A stretch of 64,000 bases of DNA from Longimicrobium sp. (GCA_036389135.1 DASVQP010000068.1:36576-100575), one strand, 5' to 3'; counted from the first letter of the stretch, positions 1-10,161 are shown. Numbers and translations: made by a program. The notes: generated by a model not told the origin, from the letters alone.

Positions 1-269
1 TCTTCATCCACCAGGGAACGGTCACGATCACGCTGGGGGACCGGGTGCAGGAGGCGCGGGCGGGGGCCACGGTGTTCATCCCGCCGAACACCTGGATCGG
101 CGTCCGCAACACGGGGAGCGAGCCGGCCACCTTCCTGGCGATCTTCGCCGACCCCGCGACGGGCGACTACTTCCGCGGGATCGGCCGCGCCCCGGGCGAC
201 ACGCGGCCCGCACCCACCGCCGCCGAGTTCGCCGAGCTGAACCGCCGGCACCACATGGAGTATCGCTGA
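1..269 (+). CDS. Cupin-domain protein, 3' end only
   Basis: This is the C-terminal part of a gene that begins before the window; the frame is open from base 3. The visible part (about 88 residues) contains a stretch of the form G-x-V-x-I-x(L)-G followed by GATVFIPPNTWIGVRN, which is the second half of a cupin beta-barrel, where the P-x-x-x-W/H-x-x-x-N turn follows the metal-binding motif. It ends in a short helical tail. Substrate cannot be told. No operon link is visible: it is followed by an ATTCCCC repeat and then the promoter of the rimP operon. Confidence 0.7.
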   Translation, partial: FIHQGTVTITLGDRVQEARAGATVFIPPNTWIGVRNTGSEPATFLAIFADPATGDYFRGIGRAPGDTRPAPTAAEFAELNRRHHMEYR

Positions 270-275
270 CGCGCC

Positions 276-307
276 GCCCATTCCCCATTCCCGATTCCCC
301 ATTCCCC
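276..307. repeat. ATTCCCC-type intergenic repeat
   Basis: Short C-rich tandem repeat made of variants of CCCCATT/CCCGATT units. The same unit recurs at 6005-6106, 6563-6590 and 17364-17397, always between genes. On the opposite strand it reads as GGGGAAT runs that fit the G-quadruplex pattern. Confidence 0.8.
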
Positions 308-319
308 AGCGGTCCAACC

Positions 320-348
320 TTGACGCCGCCTGCATTCTCCTGTATTCT
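320..348 (+). promoter_or_regulatory. Promoter of the rimP-nusA-infB operon
   Basis: A -35 box TTGACG (320-325) and a -10 box TATTCT (343-348) are separated by exactly 17 bp. This is a strong sigma-70-like match in an otherwise GC-rich gap upstream of a long operon. Transcription would start near 355, giving a leader of about 100 nt before rimP. Confidence 0.65.
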
Positions 349-397
349 TTCACGTTCGATGGTTTGACGGACGCCCCCGGGCGGACCGTCTGTCGAA

Positions 398-424
398 GTG
401 GGGAGCGGCTGCCCCGCTTTTTTT
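398..424 (+). terminator. Terminator-like hairpin in the rimP leader
   Basis: Bases 398-403 (GTGGGG) pair with 412-417 (CCCCGC) around an 8-base loop and are followed at once by seven T (418-424). It lies between the promoter and the rimP start, so it is either an attenuator or a leader hairpin. A similar promoter-hairpin-T arrangement precedes purA (24313-24395). Confidence 0.55.
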
Positions 425-456
425 ATTGCCATCCACCGGGATGGACGGAGGCGCGG

Positions 457-990
457 ATGCCGGGAACCTCCCTCGCCGACGAGATCGCGCGGCAGGTAGA
501 GGCCATGGGGCTGGAGGTCGTGGAGCTGGAGCAGGCCGGCAACGCCGTGCGCCCCATCCTGCGCCTCTACATCGACCGGCCGGACTCGGTGCCGGGCGTG
601 GGTGAGACGGGCGTTTCGCTGGCGGACTGCGCCACGGTGTCGCGCGCGCTGGAGCCCCTGCTCGACGCCCGCGAGGATCTCTCCGACCGGTACGTGCTGG
701 AGGTGTCGTCGCCCGGGGTGGAGCGGCCGCTGGTGAGGCTGCGCGACTACACGCGCTTCGCCGGGCAGGACGTGGCGCTGCGCGGCAAGGTGCCCCTCGC
801 CGGGCGGGCGAAGCGGCTGGAGGGAACACTGGGCGGCGTGCGCGGCGAGCCGGGGAGCGAGCAGGTGGCGCTGCGGCTGCCGGACGGCGAAGAAGTGGAG
901 ATCCCGCTGAGCGAGATCGACCGGGCGAACCTGGTCTACCGGTGGGAGCGCAAGGCGCGCCCCGCAAGCCGGACCAATCCTGAGGAATAG
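457..990 (+). CDS. rimP: Ribosome maturation factor RimP
   Basis: RimP helps mature the 30S ribosomal subunit. The 177-residue product shows the family pattern: an N-terminal half with GLEVVELEQ and LRLYIDRP strands, the SPGVERPL motif near residues 86-93, and a C-terminal SH3-like barrel. I chose the ATG at 457 because GGAGG at 447-451 sits 5 bases upstream and the protein then starts like other RimPs; an earlier in-frame start at 364 would add a 31-residue segment unlike the family and overlap the leader hairpin. It is the first gene of the rimP-nusA-ylxQ-infB operon, a conserved arrangement in bacteria. Confidence 0.93.
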   Translation: MPGTSLADEIARQVEAMGLEVVELEQAGNAVRPILRLYIDRPDSVPGVGETGVSLADCATVSRALEPLLDAREDLSDRYVLEVSSPGVERPLVRLRDYTRFAGQDVALRGKVPLAGRAKRLEGTLGGVRGEPGSEQVALRLPDGEEVEIPLSEIDRANLVYRWERKARPASRTNPEE

Positions 991-996
991 ACGGAG

Positions 997-2358
997 ATGA
1001 ACAACGCGACGCAGGTGCTCGCGGCTTTCCGCGAGATGACCGCCAACAAGGCGATTTCCCGCGACGAGCTGCACGAGCTGATCAAGGACGGCATCCTCGC
1101 CGCGCTGGCCAAGCGCTACGGCCCCAACGTGGAGGCGGAGATCAACGTCGACGAGGCCACCGGCCGCATCGACATCACCGTCCTCAAGGAGGTCACGGCC
1201 GAGGTGGAAGACCCCTCGCGCCAGATCTCCCTGGAAGAAGCCCGCTGGGACGACCCGGAGTTCGAGGTCGGCGACATCATGGAGGTGCCGGTGGAGTTCG
1301 CGCAGTTCGGCCGCAACGCCGTGATGGCGGCCAAGCAGCGCATCCTCCAGCGCGTCCGCGAGGGCGAGCGCCAGAAGATCCGCGACGAGTACGAGCACCG
1401 CGTGGGCGAGCTCCTCTCCGGCGAGATCCAGCAGGTGGAGCGCGGCAAGCTGGTCATCCTCCTCAACCGCGCCCGCGACGCCGACGCCATCATCCCCTGG
1501 AAGGAGCAGAACCCGCGCGAGCGGTTCCGCCAGGGCGAGACGATCCGCGCCGTGCTCAAAAAGGTGGAGGAGACGCCCAAGGGGCCGCGGCTGATCCTTT
1601 CCCGCGCCGACCCGCTCTTCGTGGCCGCGCTCTTCAAGCTCGAAGTGCCCGAGATCCAGCAGGGGATCGTGGAGATCAAGGGCAGCGCGCGTGAAGTGGG
1701 CGGGCGCACCAAGGTGGCCGTGTCGTCGCGCGACGAGTCGATCGATCCGGTGGGCGCGTGCGTGGGGCTCAAAGGAAGCCGCGTCCGCGCGGTGGTGCAG
1801 GAGCTGGGCGGCGAGCGCATCGACATCGTCCCCTGGCACCCGGACCCGGAGATCTACGCCAAGCGCTCCCTTGCGCCGGCCCGCGTCGCCAAGGTGCTCT
1901 CGAACTACGAGACGCGCACCATGACGGCCATCGTGGACGAGGACCAGCTCTCGCTGGCCATCGGCCGCAACGGGCAGAACGTGCGGCTCGCGTCGCAGCT
2001 CATCGGCTGGCAGCTGGACCTGTTCGGATCGCGCGAGTGGCTGGAGCGCGGGGCTGAGCAGGCGCTGTTCGGCGGCGGCGGCGGCGACGGGGACTACGAG
2101 AGCACCGACTTCTCGCTGCGCGACCTCGCCGAGCTGGCTCCGGCCACGCTGGCGGCGCTGGAGGCGGCGGGGTACAACACCTTCTTCGACATCATCGACA
2201 TGGAGCGCGAAGACCTGCTGCGCATCCCCGCCATCGGCCCCGCCGAGGCGGACCGGCTGGTGGAGATCATCGAGTCGATGACGGAAGAAGACACCGGCGA
2301 CGCTCCGGAGGGGTTGACACCCGCCGACGACGCCGAGAATTTGCCGGTACCGGAATGA
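997..2358 (+). CDS. nusA: Transcription termination/antitermination factor NusA
   Basis: NusA binds RNA polymerase and nascent RNA and controls pausing, termination and antitermination. The 453-residue protein has the N-terminal RNA-polymerase-binding domain (about 1-130), an S1 domain (about 137-205), two KH domains (about 235-365; note the VGLKGSR and IGRNGQN GXXG loops) and a C-terminal helix-hairpin-helix region (about 380-430, DLLRIPAIGPAEADRL). It lies 6 bp after rimP with a GGAG upstream of the ATG. The gene ends 7 bp before the next start, so the genes are probably translated from one message. Confidence 0.96.
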   Translation: MNNATQVLAAFREMTANKAISRDELHELIKDGILAALAKRYGPNVEAEINVDEATGRIDITVLKEVTAEVEDPSRQISLEEARWDDPEFEVGDIMEVPVEFAQFGRNAVMAAKQRILQRVREGERQKIRDEYEHRVGELLSGEIQQVERGKLVILLNRARDADAIIPWKEQNPRERFRQGETIRAVLKKVEETPKGPRLILSRADPLFVAALFKLEVPEIQQGIVEIKGSAREVGGRTKVAVSSRDESIDPVGACVGLKGSRVRAVVQELGGERIDIVPWHPDPEIYAKRSLAPARVAKVLSNYETRTMTAIVDEDQLSLAIGRNGQNVRLASQLIGWQLDLFGSREWLERGAEQALFGGGGGDGDYESTDFSLRDLAELAPATLAALEAAGYNTFFDIIDMEREDLLRIPAIGPAEADRLVEIIESMTEEDTGDAPEGLTPADDAENLPVPE

Positions 2359-2365
2359 ACAACGC

Positions 2366-2719
2366 GTGACGCAAGCCCTCCCTCGTCCCACCCAGCCGCC
2401 GGAGAAGGCGCTGGCCGACCTGCTGGGCCTTGCCGCCCGCGCACGGGGCCTGGTGCACGGCACGGACATGACGCGCAAGGCCGTGCGCGAGGGCGAGGTG
2501 CGCTGCGTCATCCTGGCGGGAGACGCGTCGCGGACGCAGGCGCAGAAGGTTCTTCCCCTTCTGCAGGCGCGCGGAGTACCTTTCCACGTATGTCTTTCGC
2601 GGGAGGCGCTGGGCTCCGCCATCGGGCGGGGCCCGGTTTCCGCTGTTGGAATCACGAACGATAGCTTCGCGAAGCGCGCGGCCGTGCTGGCCGCCGCGCT
2701 TTCATCACCGCAGGGCTGA
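2366..2719 (+). CDS. ylxQ: L7Ae/YlxQ-type RNA-binding protein
   Basis: A 117-residue protein of the ribosomal L7Ae/L30e/Gadd45 fold, the gene usually found between nusA and infB. The start is a GTG at 2366. The sequence KALADLLGLAARARGLVHG then GEVRCVILAGDAS and FHVCLSREALGSAIGR matches the fold's helix-strand order and the K-turn RNA-binding helix. The usual YlxR (DUF448) gene that often precedes it is absent here: only 7 bp separate it from nusA. Exact role is unknown in most bacteria. Confidence 0.85.
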   Translation: MTQALPRPTQPPEKALADLLGLAARARGLVHGTDMTRKAVREGEVRCVILAGDASRTQAQKVLPLLQARGVPFHVCLSREALGSAIGRGPVSAVGITNDSFAKRAAVLAAALSSPQG

Positions 2720-2740
2720 GGAACGGAGAGAACAGAACAG

Positions 2741-5713
<2,973 letters not shown>

Positions 5714-5721
5714 GCTGAGCC

Positions 5722-6003
5722 GTGACGGTGGGGGTGGTCGTGTGGGAGCTCCACATCGCCGGGTGCCAGTCCCTCAAGGACAAGCGCCAGGTGGTGAAGA
5801 GCCTCAAGGACCGCCTCCACCATCGTTTCAACGTGTCCGCCGCCGAGACGGGGCACCACGACCTGCATCAGCGCGCCGAGATCGCCGTCTGCGTGGTCTC
5901 GGCCGACCGGAAGCATGCCCAGCAGGTCCTCTCCTCGTGCGACACGATGGTGGAGATGGACGGGCGGGCCAGGATCGTGGATTCGTATACGACGTACTAC
6001 TGA
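5722..6003 (+). CDS. DUF503 (YlxP-like) protein
   Basis: A 93-residue protein of the DUF503 family, recognised by the pattern SLKDKRQVVKSLKDRLHHRFNVSAAE and the conserved HQRAEIAVCVVSAD strand. The family is nearly always located between infB and rbfA and its biochemical function is not settled. The GTG start lies 8 bp after the infB stop, which places it in the operon. After its stop comes a G-rich repeat that fits the G-quadruplex pattern (6005-6033) and could affect expression of rbfA downstream. Confidence 0.87.
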   Translation: MTVGVVVWELHIAGCQSLKDKRQVVKSLKDRLHHRFNVSAAETGHHDLHQRAEIAVCVVSADRKHAQQVLSSCDTMVEMDGRARIVDSYTTYY

Positions 6004-6004
6004 C

Positions 6005-6106
6005 GGGAATGGGGAATGGGGAATGGGGAATGGTAACTGCTAACGACCACCCGCGTTGGCTTTTGCCGTTCCCCATTCCCGATTCCCCACTTCCCCATTC
6101 CCCATC
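6005..6106. repeat. Inverted pair of GGGGAAT / ATTCCCC repeats
   Basis: Bases 6005-6033 are four and a half GGGGAAT units in one orientation; bases 6068-6106 are the same unit, inverted, with small variations. About 35 bp lie between them. The two arms can pair as a long hairpin in the mRNA, and the first arm alone fits a four-run G-quadruplex. The second arm runs to 6 bp before the rbfA ATG and leaves no room for a normal ribosome-binding site. Confidence 0.85.
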
Positions 6107-6111
6107 TGTAC

Positions 6112-6519
6112 ATGCCGCGCTTCAAGCGAACCGACCGAATCAACGAGCAGCTCAGGGAAGAGATCTCTCTGCTGGTGCGCGACGCCGTGCGCGACCCGCG
6201 GGTGTCGCTGGCCACCATCACGGCCGTGCAGACCTCGCCCGAGCTGGACCACGCCAAGGTGTACTTCACGGCGCTGGGGACCGACGAGGAGCGCAAGGAG
6301 CTGCTGGCCGGCCTGCGCAGCGCGGCGCCCTTCATCCGCAAGGCGCTGGGGCAGCGGCTGCACATGCGCCGCATTCCCGAGCTGCACTTCGAGCAGGACC
6401 GGGTGCTGGAGGAGGCGCAGCGGATCGAGCAGCTCCTGCGCGAGGCGCTCCCCTTCGACCGTCTCACCGAGACGCCGCCGGACAGCTCGCTGGCTCCCAA
6501 GGAAGAGGACGACGCGTGA
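6112..6519 (+). CDS. rbfA: Ribosome-binding factor A
   Basis: RbfA is a cold-shock-associated 30S maturation factor that binds near the 5' end of 16S rRNA. The 135-residue protein begins MPRFKRTDRINEQLREEIS, has the family strand LATITAVQTSPELDHAKVYFTALG, and the KH-like ending RIPELHFEQDRVLEEAQRI. A short acidic tail follows. The ATG at 6112 is the only sensible start. The upstream bases are a C-rich repeat rather than a Shine-Dalgarno sequence, so initiation is either leader-structure dependent or coupled to the upstream gene. Confidence 0.93.
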   Translation: MPRFKRTDRINEQLREEISLLVRDAVRDPRVSLATITAVQTSPELDHAKVYFTALGTDEERKELLAGLRSAAPFIRKALGQRLHMRRIPELHFEQDRVLEEAQRIEQLLREALPFDRLTETPPDSSLAPKEEDDA

Positions 6520-6562
6520 CCCGCGCCTCACGCGCACGGGGGGCTCTCCGCCGGAGCCCCCC

Positions 6563-6590
6563 GTTCCCCATTCCCCATTCCCCATTCCCC
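6563..6590. repeat. ATTCCCC repeat before truB
   Basis: Three and a half tandem ATTCCCC units fill the gap between rbfA and truB. A GGGGGCTCTCCGCCGGAGCCCC-like hairpin precedes it (about 6539-6561). Confidence 0.75.
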
Positions 6591-6595
6591 CGTTG

Positions 6596-7480
6596 TTGAC
6601 CGGCGTCCTTCCCGTCGACAAGCCCGTCGGTCCCACGTCGCACGATGCGGTGGCCCACGTGCGCCGCGCCCTGCGCACGCGCCAGGTGGGGCACACCGGG
6701 ACGCTGGACCCCTTTGCGTCCGGCCTCCTGCTGGTGTGCGTCGGCCAGGCCACGCGCCTCGCCGAGTACCTGACCGGCCTCCCCAAGGCCTACGCCGCCA
6801 CCCTGCGCCTGGGCGAGACCACCGACACCGATGACCTCACCGGCGAGGTCGTCGGCGGGAGCGCGTCGTGGCGCGACCTGACGTACGACAAAGTCGAGGC
6901 CGCGCTCCTGCGCCAGGTGGGGACGATCCAGCAGCTTCCCCCTACTTACTCCGCGAAAAAGGTGGATGGCGAGCGCATGTACGCCGTCGCGCGCCGCGGC
7001 GGCGAGGTGGAGCGCAAGCCGGTCACCGTCACCATCCACGAGATCAGGGTGACGCGCGTGGAGCTTCCCGAAGTGGATTTCGAGGTGGTGTGCGGGAGCG
7101 GCACCTACATCCGCGCCATCGCCCGCGACGCAGGCGAGGCGCTGGGCACGGGCGCCCACCTACGCGCGCTGCGCCGCACCCGCGTGGGCGCGCACGGCAT
7201 CGAGCACGCCGTCCCGCTGGACGCGCTGGCGGACGAGGATCGCGTCCGCGCCGCCATGCTCACCCCGCTGGACGCCCTCGCCGGCCTCCCGCGCGTGGCG
7301 GTGGATGCGGCCGGGGAAGCGGCGCTCGGCTTCGGCCGTGCCATCCCCGCCCCCCCCGACGCGCCGCAGGGAGTGCCGCTCGCCCTCGCCGGCGCGGACG
7401 GCCGCCTCCTGGCCATCGGTGAGCGCGCGGGAGACGCCATCAAGCCGCGCAAGGTCTTCCCCGCGGAGGTGGCAGGGTGA
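6596..7480 (+). CDS. truB: tRNA pseudouridine(55) synthase TruB
   Basis: TruB makes pseudouridine 55 in the T-loop of tRNA. The product begins with the family signature GVLPVDKPVGPTSHDAV and contains the catalytic-aspartate motif VGHTGTLDPFASGLL, then YAATLRLGETTDTDD and the C-terminal GTYIRAIARDAGEALG segment, ending in a PUA-like domain. I place the start at the TTG at 6596 (a second TTG is 3 bp earlier at 6593) because residues upstream come from the ATTCCCC repeat. No Shine-Dalgarno sequence precedes it. The gene overlaps ribF by 4 bp. Confidence 0.92.
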   Translation: MTGVLPVDKPVGPTSHDAVAHVRRALRTRQVGHTGTLDPFASGLLLVCVGQATRLAEYLTGLPKAYAATLRLGETTDTDDLTGEVVGGSASWRDLTYDKVEAALLRQVGTIQQLPPTYSAKKVDGERMYAVARRGGEVERKPVTVTIHEIRVTRVELPEVDFEVVCGSGTYIRAIARDAGEALGTGAHLRALRRTRVGAHGIEHAVPLDALADEDRVRAAMLTPLDALAGLPRVAVDAAGEAALGFGRAIPAPPDAPQGVPLALAGADGRLLAIGERAGDAIKPRKVFPAEVAG

Positions 7481-8445
7481 CCCCCACGCACCGCGACGAG
7501 CCGCGGGAGTTCGCCATCGACCCCGCGCTCCCGCCCGCGCTGCCCCGCGACGGGCGTCCGGCCGTGGTGACCGTGGGCACCTTCGACGGCGTGCATCGCG
7601 GCCATCGCGAGGTGCTGGAAGAGATCGGGCGGCGGGCCGAGCGGGTGGGCGGGCGCAGCATCCTGGTGACCTTTCATCCGCACCCGCTGCGCATCGTCCG
7701 CCCGGAGCACGCGCCACCGCTGCTGACCACGGTCACGGAGAAGCGCGACATCCTGGCGCAGAGCGGGCTGGAGTACGTCGTCTTCGTCCCCTTCACCCGC
7801 ACCCTCCAGCGCTACTCCGCGCGCCGCTTCGTCGAGGAGATCCTCGTGCGGCGCGTGGGGATGCGCGAGCTGGTGATCGGCTACGACCACGGCTTCGGCC
7901 GCGACCGCGAGGGGAGCGTCGGCACCCTGCGCCAGATCGGCCAGGAGATGGGCTTCGAGGTGGACGTCGTCACAGCCGTGGAGGTGGACGGCGAGCCGAT
8001 CTCCTCCTCCCGCATCCGCCGCCTCCTCGGCGACGGCGACGTCGGCGCGGCCAACCGGCTCCTGGGCCGCTCCTACACCGTCGACGGCGTCGTGGTGCGC
8101 GGCGAGCGCAAGGGGAGGGAGCTGGGCTTCCCCACCGCCAACATCCAGGTCGGCGATCCGGAGAAGATGCTTCCGCGCGAGGGGATCTACGCGGTCCACG
8201 GCTGGGTGCGCGGCGAGCGGCTCCCCGGGCTCCTGCACCTGGGCCCGCGCCCCACCTTTGCGGGCTTCGCCCCCAGCGTCGAGCTCTGGCTCATGGACTG
8301 GAGCGGCGACATCTACGGCGACCGCGTCCGCGTGGAGTTCGTCGAGCGCATCCGCGACATCCTCCCCTTCACCTCCGCCGACGCCCTCATCCACGCCATG
8401 CACGCCGACGAGCAGCGCGGCCGCGAGATCCTGGGTTTCACGTAG
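7477..8445 (+). CDS. ribF: Bifunctional riboflavin kinase / FAD synthetase
   Basis: RibF phosphorylates riboflavin to FMN and adenylates it to FAD. The N-terminal nucleotidyltransferase domain shows VVTVGTFDGVHRGHREVL (GxFDGVHxGH) and ISSSRIRRLL; the C-terminal riboflavin kinase domain shows GRSYTVDGVV and GRELGFPTANI. The GTG start overlaps the truB stop (GTGA), a common coupling. The 322-residue length is normal. It is the last gene of the operon. Confidence 0.95.
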   Translation: MTPTHRDEPREFAIDPALPPALPRDGRPAVVTVGTFDGVHRGHREVLEEIGRRAERVGGRSILVTFHPHPLRIVRPEHAPPLLTTVTEKRDILAQSGLEYVVFVPFTRTLQRYSARRFVEEILVRRVGMRELVIGYDHGFGRDREGSVGTLRQIGQEMGFEVDVVTAVEVDGEPISSSRIRRLLGDGDVGAANRLLGRSYTVDGVVVRGERKGRELGFPTANIQVGDPEKMLPREGIYAVHGWVRGERLPGLLHLGPRPTFAGFAPSVELWLMDWSGDIYGDRVRVEFVERIRDILPFTSADALIHAMHADEQRGREILGFT

Positions 8446-8741
8446 TCCCCTGCGGGCCGCCCGTTCCACGACACACGTCGGACGAGCGATGCCGCGCGTG
8501 GCGGTGTTCGCTCGGCGACCGCCGGAAAGCTTGACCACCATAGGTGCTGCTTGCATCATCTGAGAGTCGCGGATGCAGCACCTTTACCTCTACCGAGCGC
8601 CGGACCCACACCTTCGGGACACCTGTCGAACAGCCGATCTCAGCGTCTGGCCGTCTTCGCTCTTCTCGGGCCTTAACGGTTGACCGTCCGCGCCGACCTC
8701 CTCATCCTTCAGTCGACCGGAGGCAGCGGTGAGATCCTCCA
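8446..8741. other. Non-coding gap after ribF
   Basis: About 300 bp without a convincing gene. Two TTGACC hexamers (8531-8536 and one near 8680) could be -35 boxes, but neither has a good -10 box at the right distance. This is the junction between the conserved translation operon and the accessory patch. Confidence 0.5.
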
Positions 8742-9314
8742 TTGCCCAGCACGAACGCGGCGCACGGAGGCTCGGATCGGAACACGAAAGCTCAGCCTGA
8801 ACGACTTCCAAGGCGTCTCGGTGAAGGCGCGGGAGAGCTCATCCGCCACGAGCCGGTCGAACACGGGGTTATCTACAGCGCCGCAGGGAAGGCGTTGTAC
8901 TATGTGCGTAGCCGCCTGGAAGAGCCAAATCGAGTTACGGTCCCATTGGGCAAAGCGGGCTTGCTTCGGGGCAACGTGTTCGTGCACAATCATCCGAGGA
9001 GTGATTCCTTCTCTGAGGCGGACATCTGGATGCTGCTGAGGCATGGCGTGAGAGTGGTGTATGCTTACGGCCCGGAGCGGGCTTACCGTATGACGGCGAT
9101 GGCGGGCACGCGCCGGTTCGGGTATGCTCAAGAGTCTGCGGGACGTGCGGAGCTGCATGCGGCGTTCTGGAGATCGATGAGCCAGGCACGCGCGCGATTC
9201 CGCCGTTTCGCGGAAGCAGGCTTGCTCTCCGAACCGGAGGCATGGATTGGGCAGACGCACAGCGTGGCACGCAAGATGTCATCGCACTTCCGGTTTGCTT
9301 ATCAGGAGATCTGA
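8742..9314 (+). CDS. JAB/MPN-like metalloprotease-domain protein
   Basis: A 190-residue protein of unknown role. Residues 80-94 read FVHNHPRSDSFSEAD, which fits the JAMM metal-site pattern H-x-H-P-x(n)-S-x-x-D (H82, H84, S91, D94) seen in JAB/MPN isopeptidases, RadC and some phage head proteins. E40 in EHGVIYSAAG is a candidate for the upstream glutamate. The C-terminal half is Arg-rich and helical and ends FAYQEI. Start is a TTG at 8742, since a stop lies just upstream in frame; this start is uncertain. The stop codon lies 3 bp before a 67-residue gene, whose ribosome-binding site is inside this gene's 3' end, so the pair is coupled. Target is unknown. Confidence 0.7.
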   Translation: MPSTNAAHGGSDRNTKAQPERLPRRLGEGAGELIRHEPVEHGVIYSAAGKALYYVRSRLEEPNRVTVPLGKAGLLRGNVFVHNHPRSDSFSEADIWMLLRHGVRVVYAYGPERAYRMTAMAGTRRFGYAQESAGRAELHAAFWRSMSQARARFRRFAEAGLLSEPEAWIGQTHSVARKMSSHFRFAYQEI

Positions 9315-9317
9315 GCA

Positions 9318-9521
9318 ATGATCATCGTCGAGCTTCCAGTGGCGCCGTATTCACCGCCGGGGAAGATCCAGGAGTGGATAACCGAACTCGAGGCGATGCG
9401 TAAGAGTCCTCACGCAGAGCCTTACGATCTCTGGCTCATCGGGGAGTATCTCGTGATGGCGCAGGGTTGGCTCGACGAAGCACAGTCGAGTCTCGGCACC
9501 GAGAGTGGAAGCGCGGCCTAA
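9318..9521 (+). CDS. Small protein, tandem paralogue 1
   Basis: A 67-residue protein beginning MIIVELPVAPYSPPGKIQEW. It is the first of three same-length paralogues (next at 9562 and 9881). Shared features are a hydrophobic start (M-I/L-I-V/D-x-P-V), a YS turn, a helix with I-x-x-W-I-x-E-L-E, a second helix with I-x-x-Y/H-L-x-x-x-x-x-W-L, and a C-terminus ending in Ala-Ala. It has no signal peptide and looks helical. The ribosome-binding site AGGAG lies in the end of the JAB gene. I do not recognise the family. Confidence 0.7.
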   Translation: MIIVELPVAPYSPPGKIQEWITELEAMRKSPHAEPYDLWLIGEYLVMAQGWLDEAQSSLGTESGSAA

Positions 9522-9561
9522 CTTGCCGCGGTTCCAACTCACCTAATCCAGGGGCTAAGCG

Positions 9562-9765
9562 ATGATGATCATCGACGTTCCAGTGGCTTCCTACTCGCAG
9601 CCTTCGAAGATCCGAGCCTGGATCGCTGAGCTTGAACTGGCGCGCGAGGACCAGGACGCAGAGCCTTTCGACCTGGTGCGCATCGAGCAGTACCTCGTGA
9701 GGACACGAGGGTGGCTGGCCAGAGGTGAGCAGCAGGCTTCGCTCGAGAGTGGAAACGCCGCGTAG
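9562..9765 (+). CDS. Small protein, tandem paralogue 2
   Basis: 67 residues, beginning MMIIDVPVASYSQPSKIRAW and ending in Asn-Ala-Ala. It aligns without gaps to its two neighbours over the first 30 residues and in the second helix (IEQYLVRTRGWL). The 40-bp gap before it ends ATCCAGGGGCTAAGCGATG, which resembles the end of the JAB gene plus start of paralogue 1, so the duplication probably included a piece of the JAB gene. Confidence 0.7.
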   Translation: MMIIDVPVASYSQPSKIRAWIAELELAREDQDAEPFDLVRIEQYLVRTRGWLARGEQQASLESGNAA

Positions 9766-9795
9766 CCCAGGTTCAGGAATGCTCGACGCCTAGCG

Positions 9796-9876
9796 GGTAT
9801 ACGCACAGCGTCGCACCCATCACGGCGTGGTTCGCGTGCTGTCGGGGCCGCTCGGCTTCGCATACCTGGAGATCTG
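9796..9876 (+). pseudogene. Remnant of the JAB gene 3' end
   Basis: Between paralogues 2 and 3, the DNA encodes THSVA at 9801-9815 and, in another frame, GFAYLEI followed by TGA at 9854-9877. The intact JAB protein has THSVA and ends FAYQEI in one frame. The bases GGAGATCTGA before the ATG are the same in both places. This is a frameshifted leftover of a duplicated JAB-plus-small-gene unit that still supplies the ribosome-binding site for paralogue 3. Confidence 0.6.
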
Positions 9877-9880
9877 AACG

Positions 9881-10084
9881 ATGCTGCTGATCGACACCCC
9901 GGTCACTCCCTACTCCTCCGCGATGCGTATCCGTGCCTGGATCGATGAGCTTGAGGGAATGCGGGTAGAATTTCGTGCGGACAGGGATGCGCTTGCCACG
10001 ATCGAGCAGCATCTGATCACCGCCCGGGAATGGCTCGAAGGCGTGGAGGCACGAACGAAACATAGGGGCGAGAGCGCAGCCTGA
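9881..10084 (+). CDS. Small protein, tandem paralogue 3
   Basis: 67 residues, beginning MLLIDTPVTPYSSAMRIRAW and ending in Ser-Ala-Ala. Helix 2 reads IEQHLITAREWL. Same length and layout as the two upstream paralogues but the most divergent in the middle. GGAG lies 9 bases upstream within the JAB remnant. No known family is recognised. Confidence 0.7.
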   Translation: MLLIDTPVTPYSSAMRIRAWIDELEGMRVEFRADRDALATIEQHLITAREWLEGVEARTKHRGESAA

Positions 10085-10116
10085 GTTGTTCCACCTCCCA
10101 CGCGGAGACGAGAGCG

Positions 10117-10152
10117 ATGTTGATCGTCGAGCTTCCGGTGTTCCGCACGTAA
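10117..10152 (+). pseudogene. Truncated fourth copy of the 67-residue gene
   Basis: An ATG at 10117 starts MLIVELPV, the conserved first eight residues of the family, then FRT and a TAA. The rest of the gene is missing, and unrelated sequence (the 3' end of the opposite-strand gene) follows. This marks the break point of the tandem array. Confidence 0.65.
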
Positions 10153-10161
10153 TGCAGCCGT

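Noticed and set aside
9318..10084. 67-residue proteins as ubiquitin-like partners of the JAB protein
   Set aside because: They look helical rather than beta-grasp and lack a C-terminal Gly-Gly; the Ala-Ala end does not fit the usual processing site.
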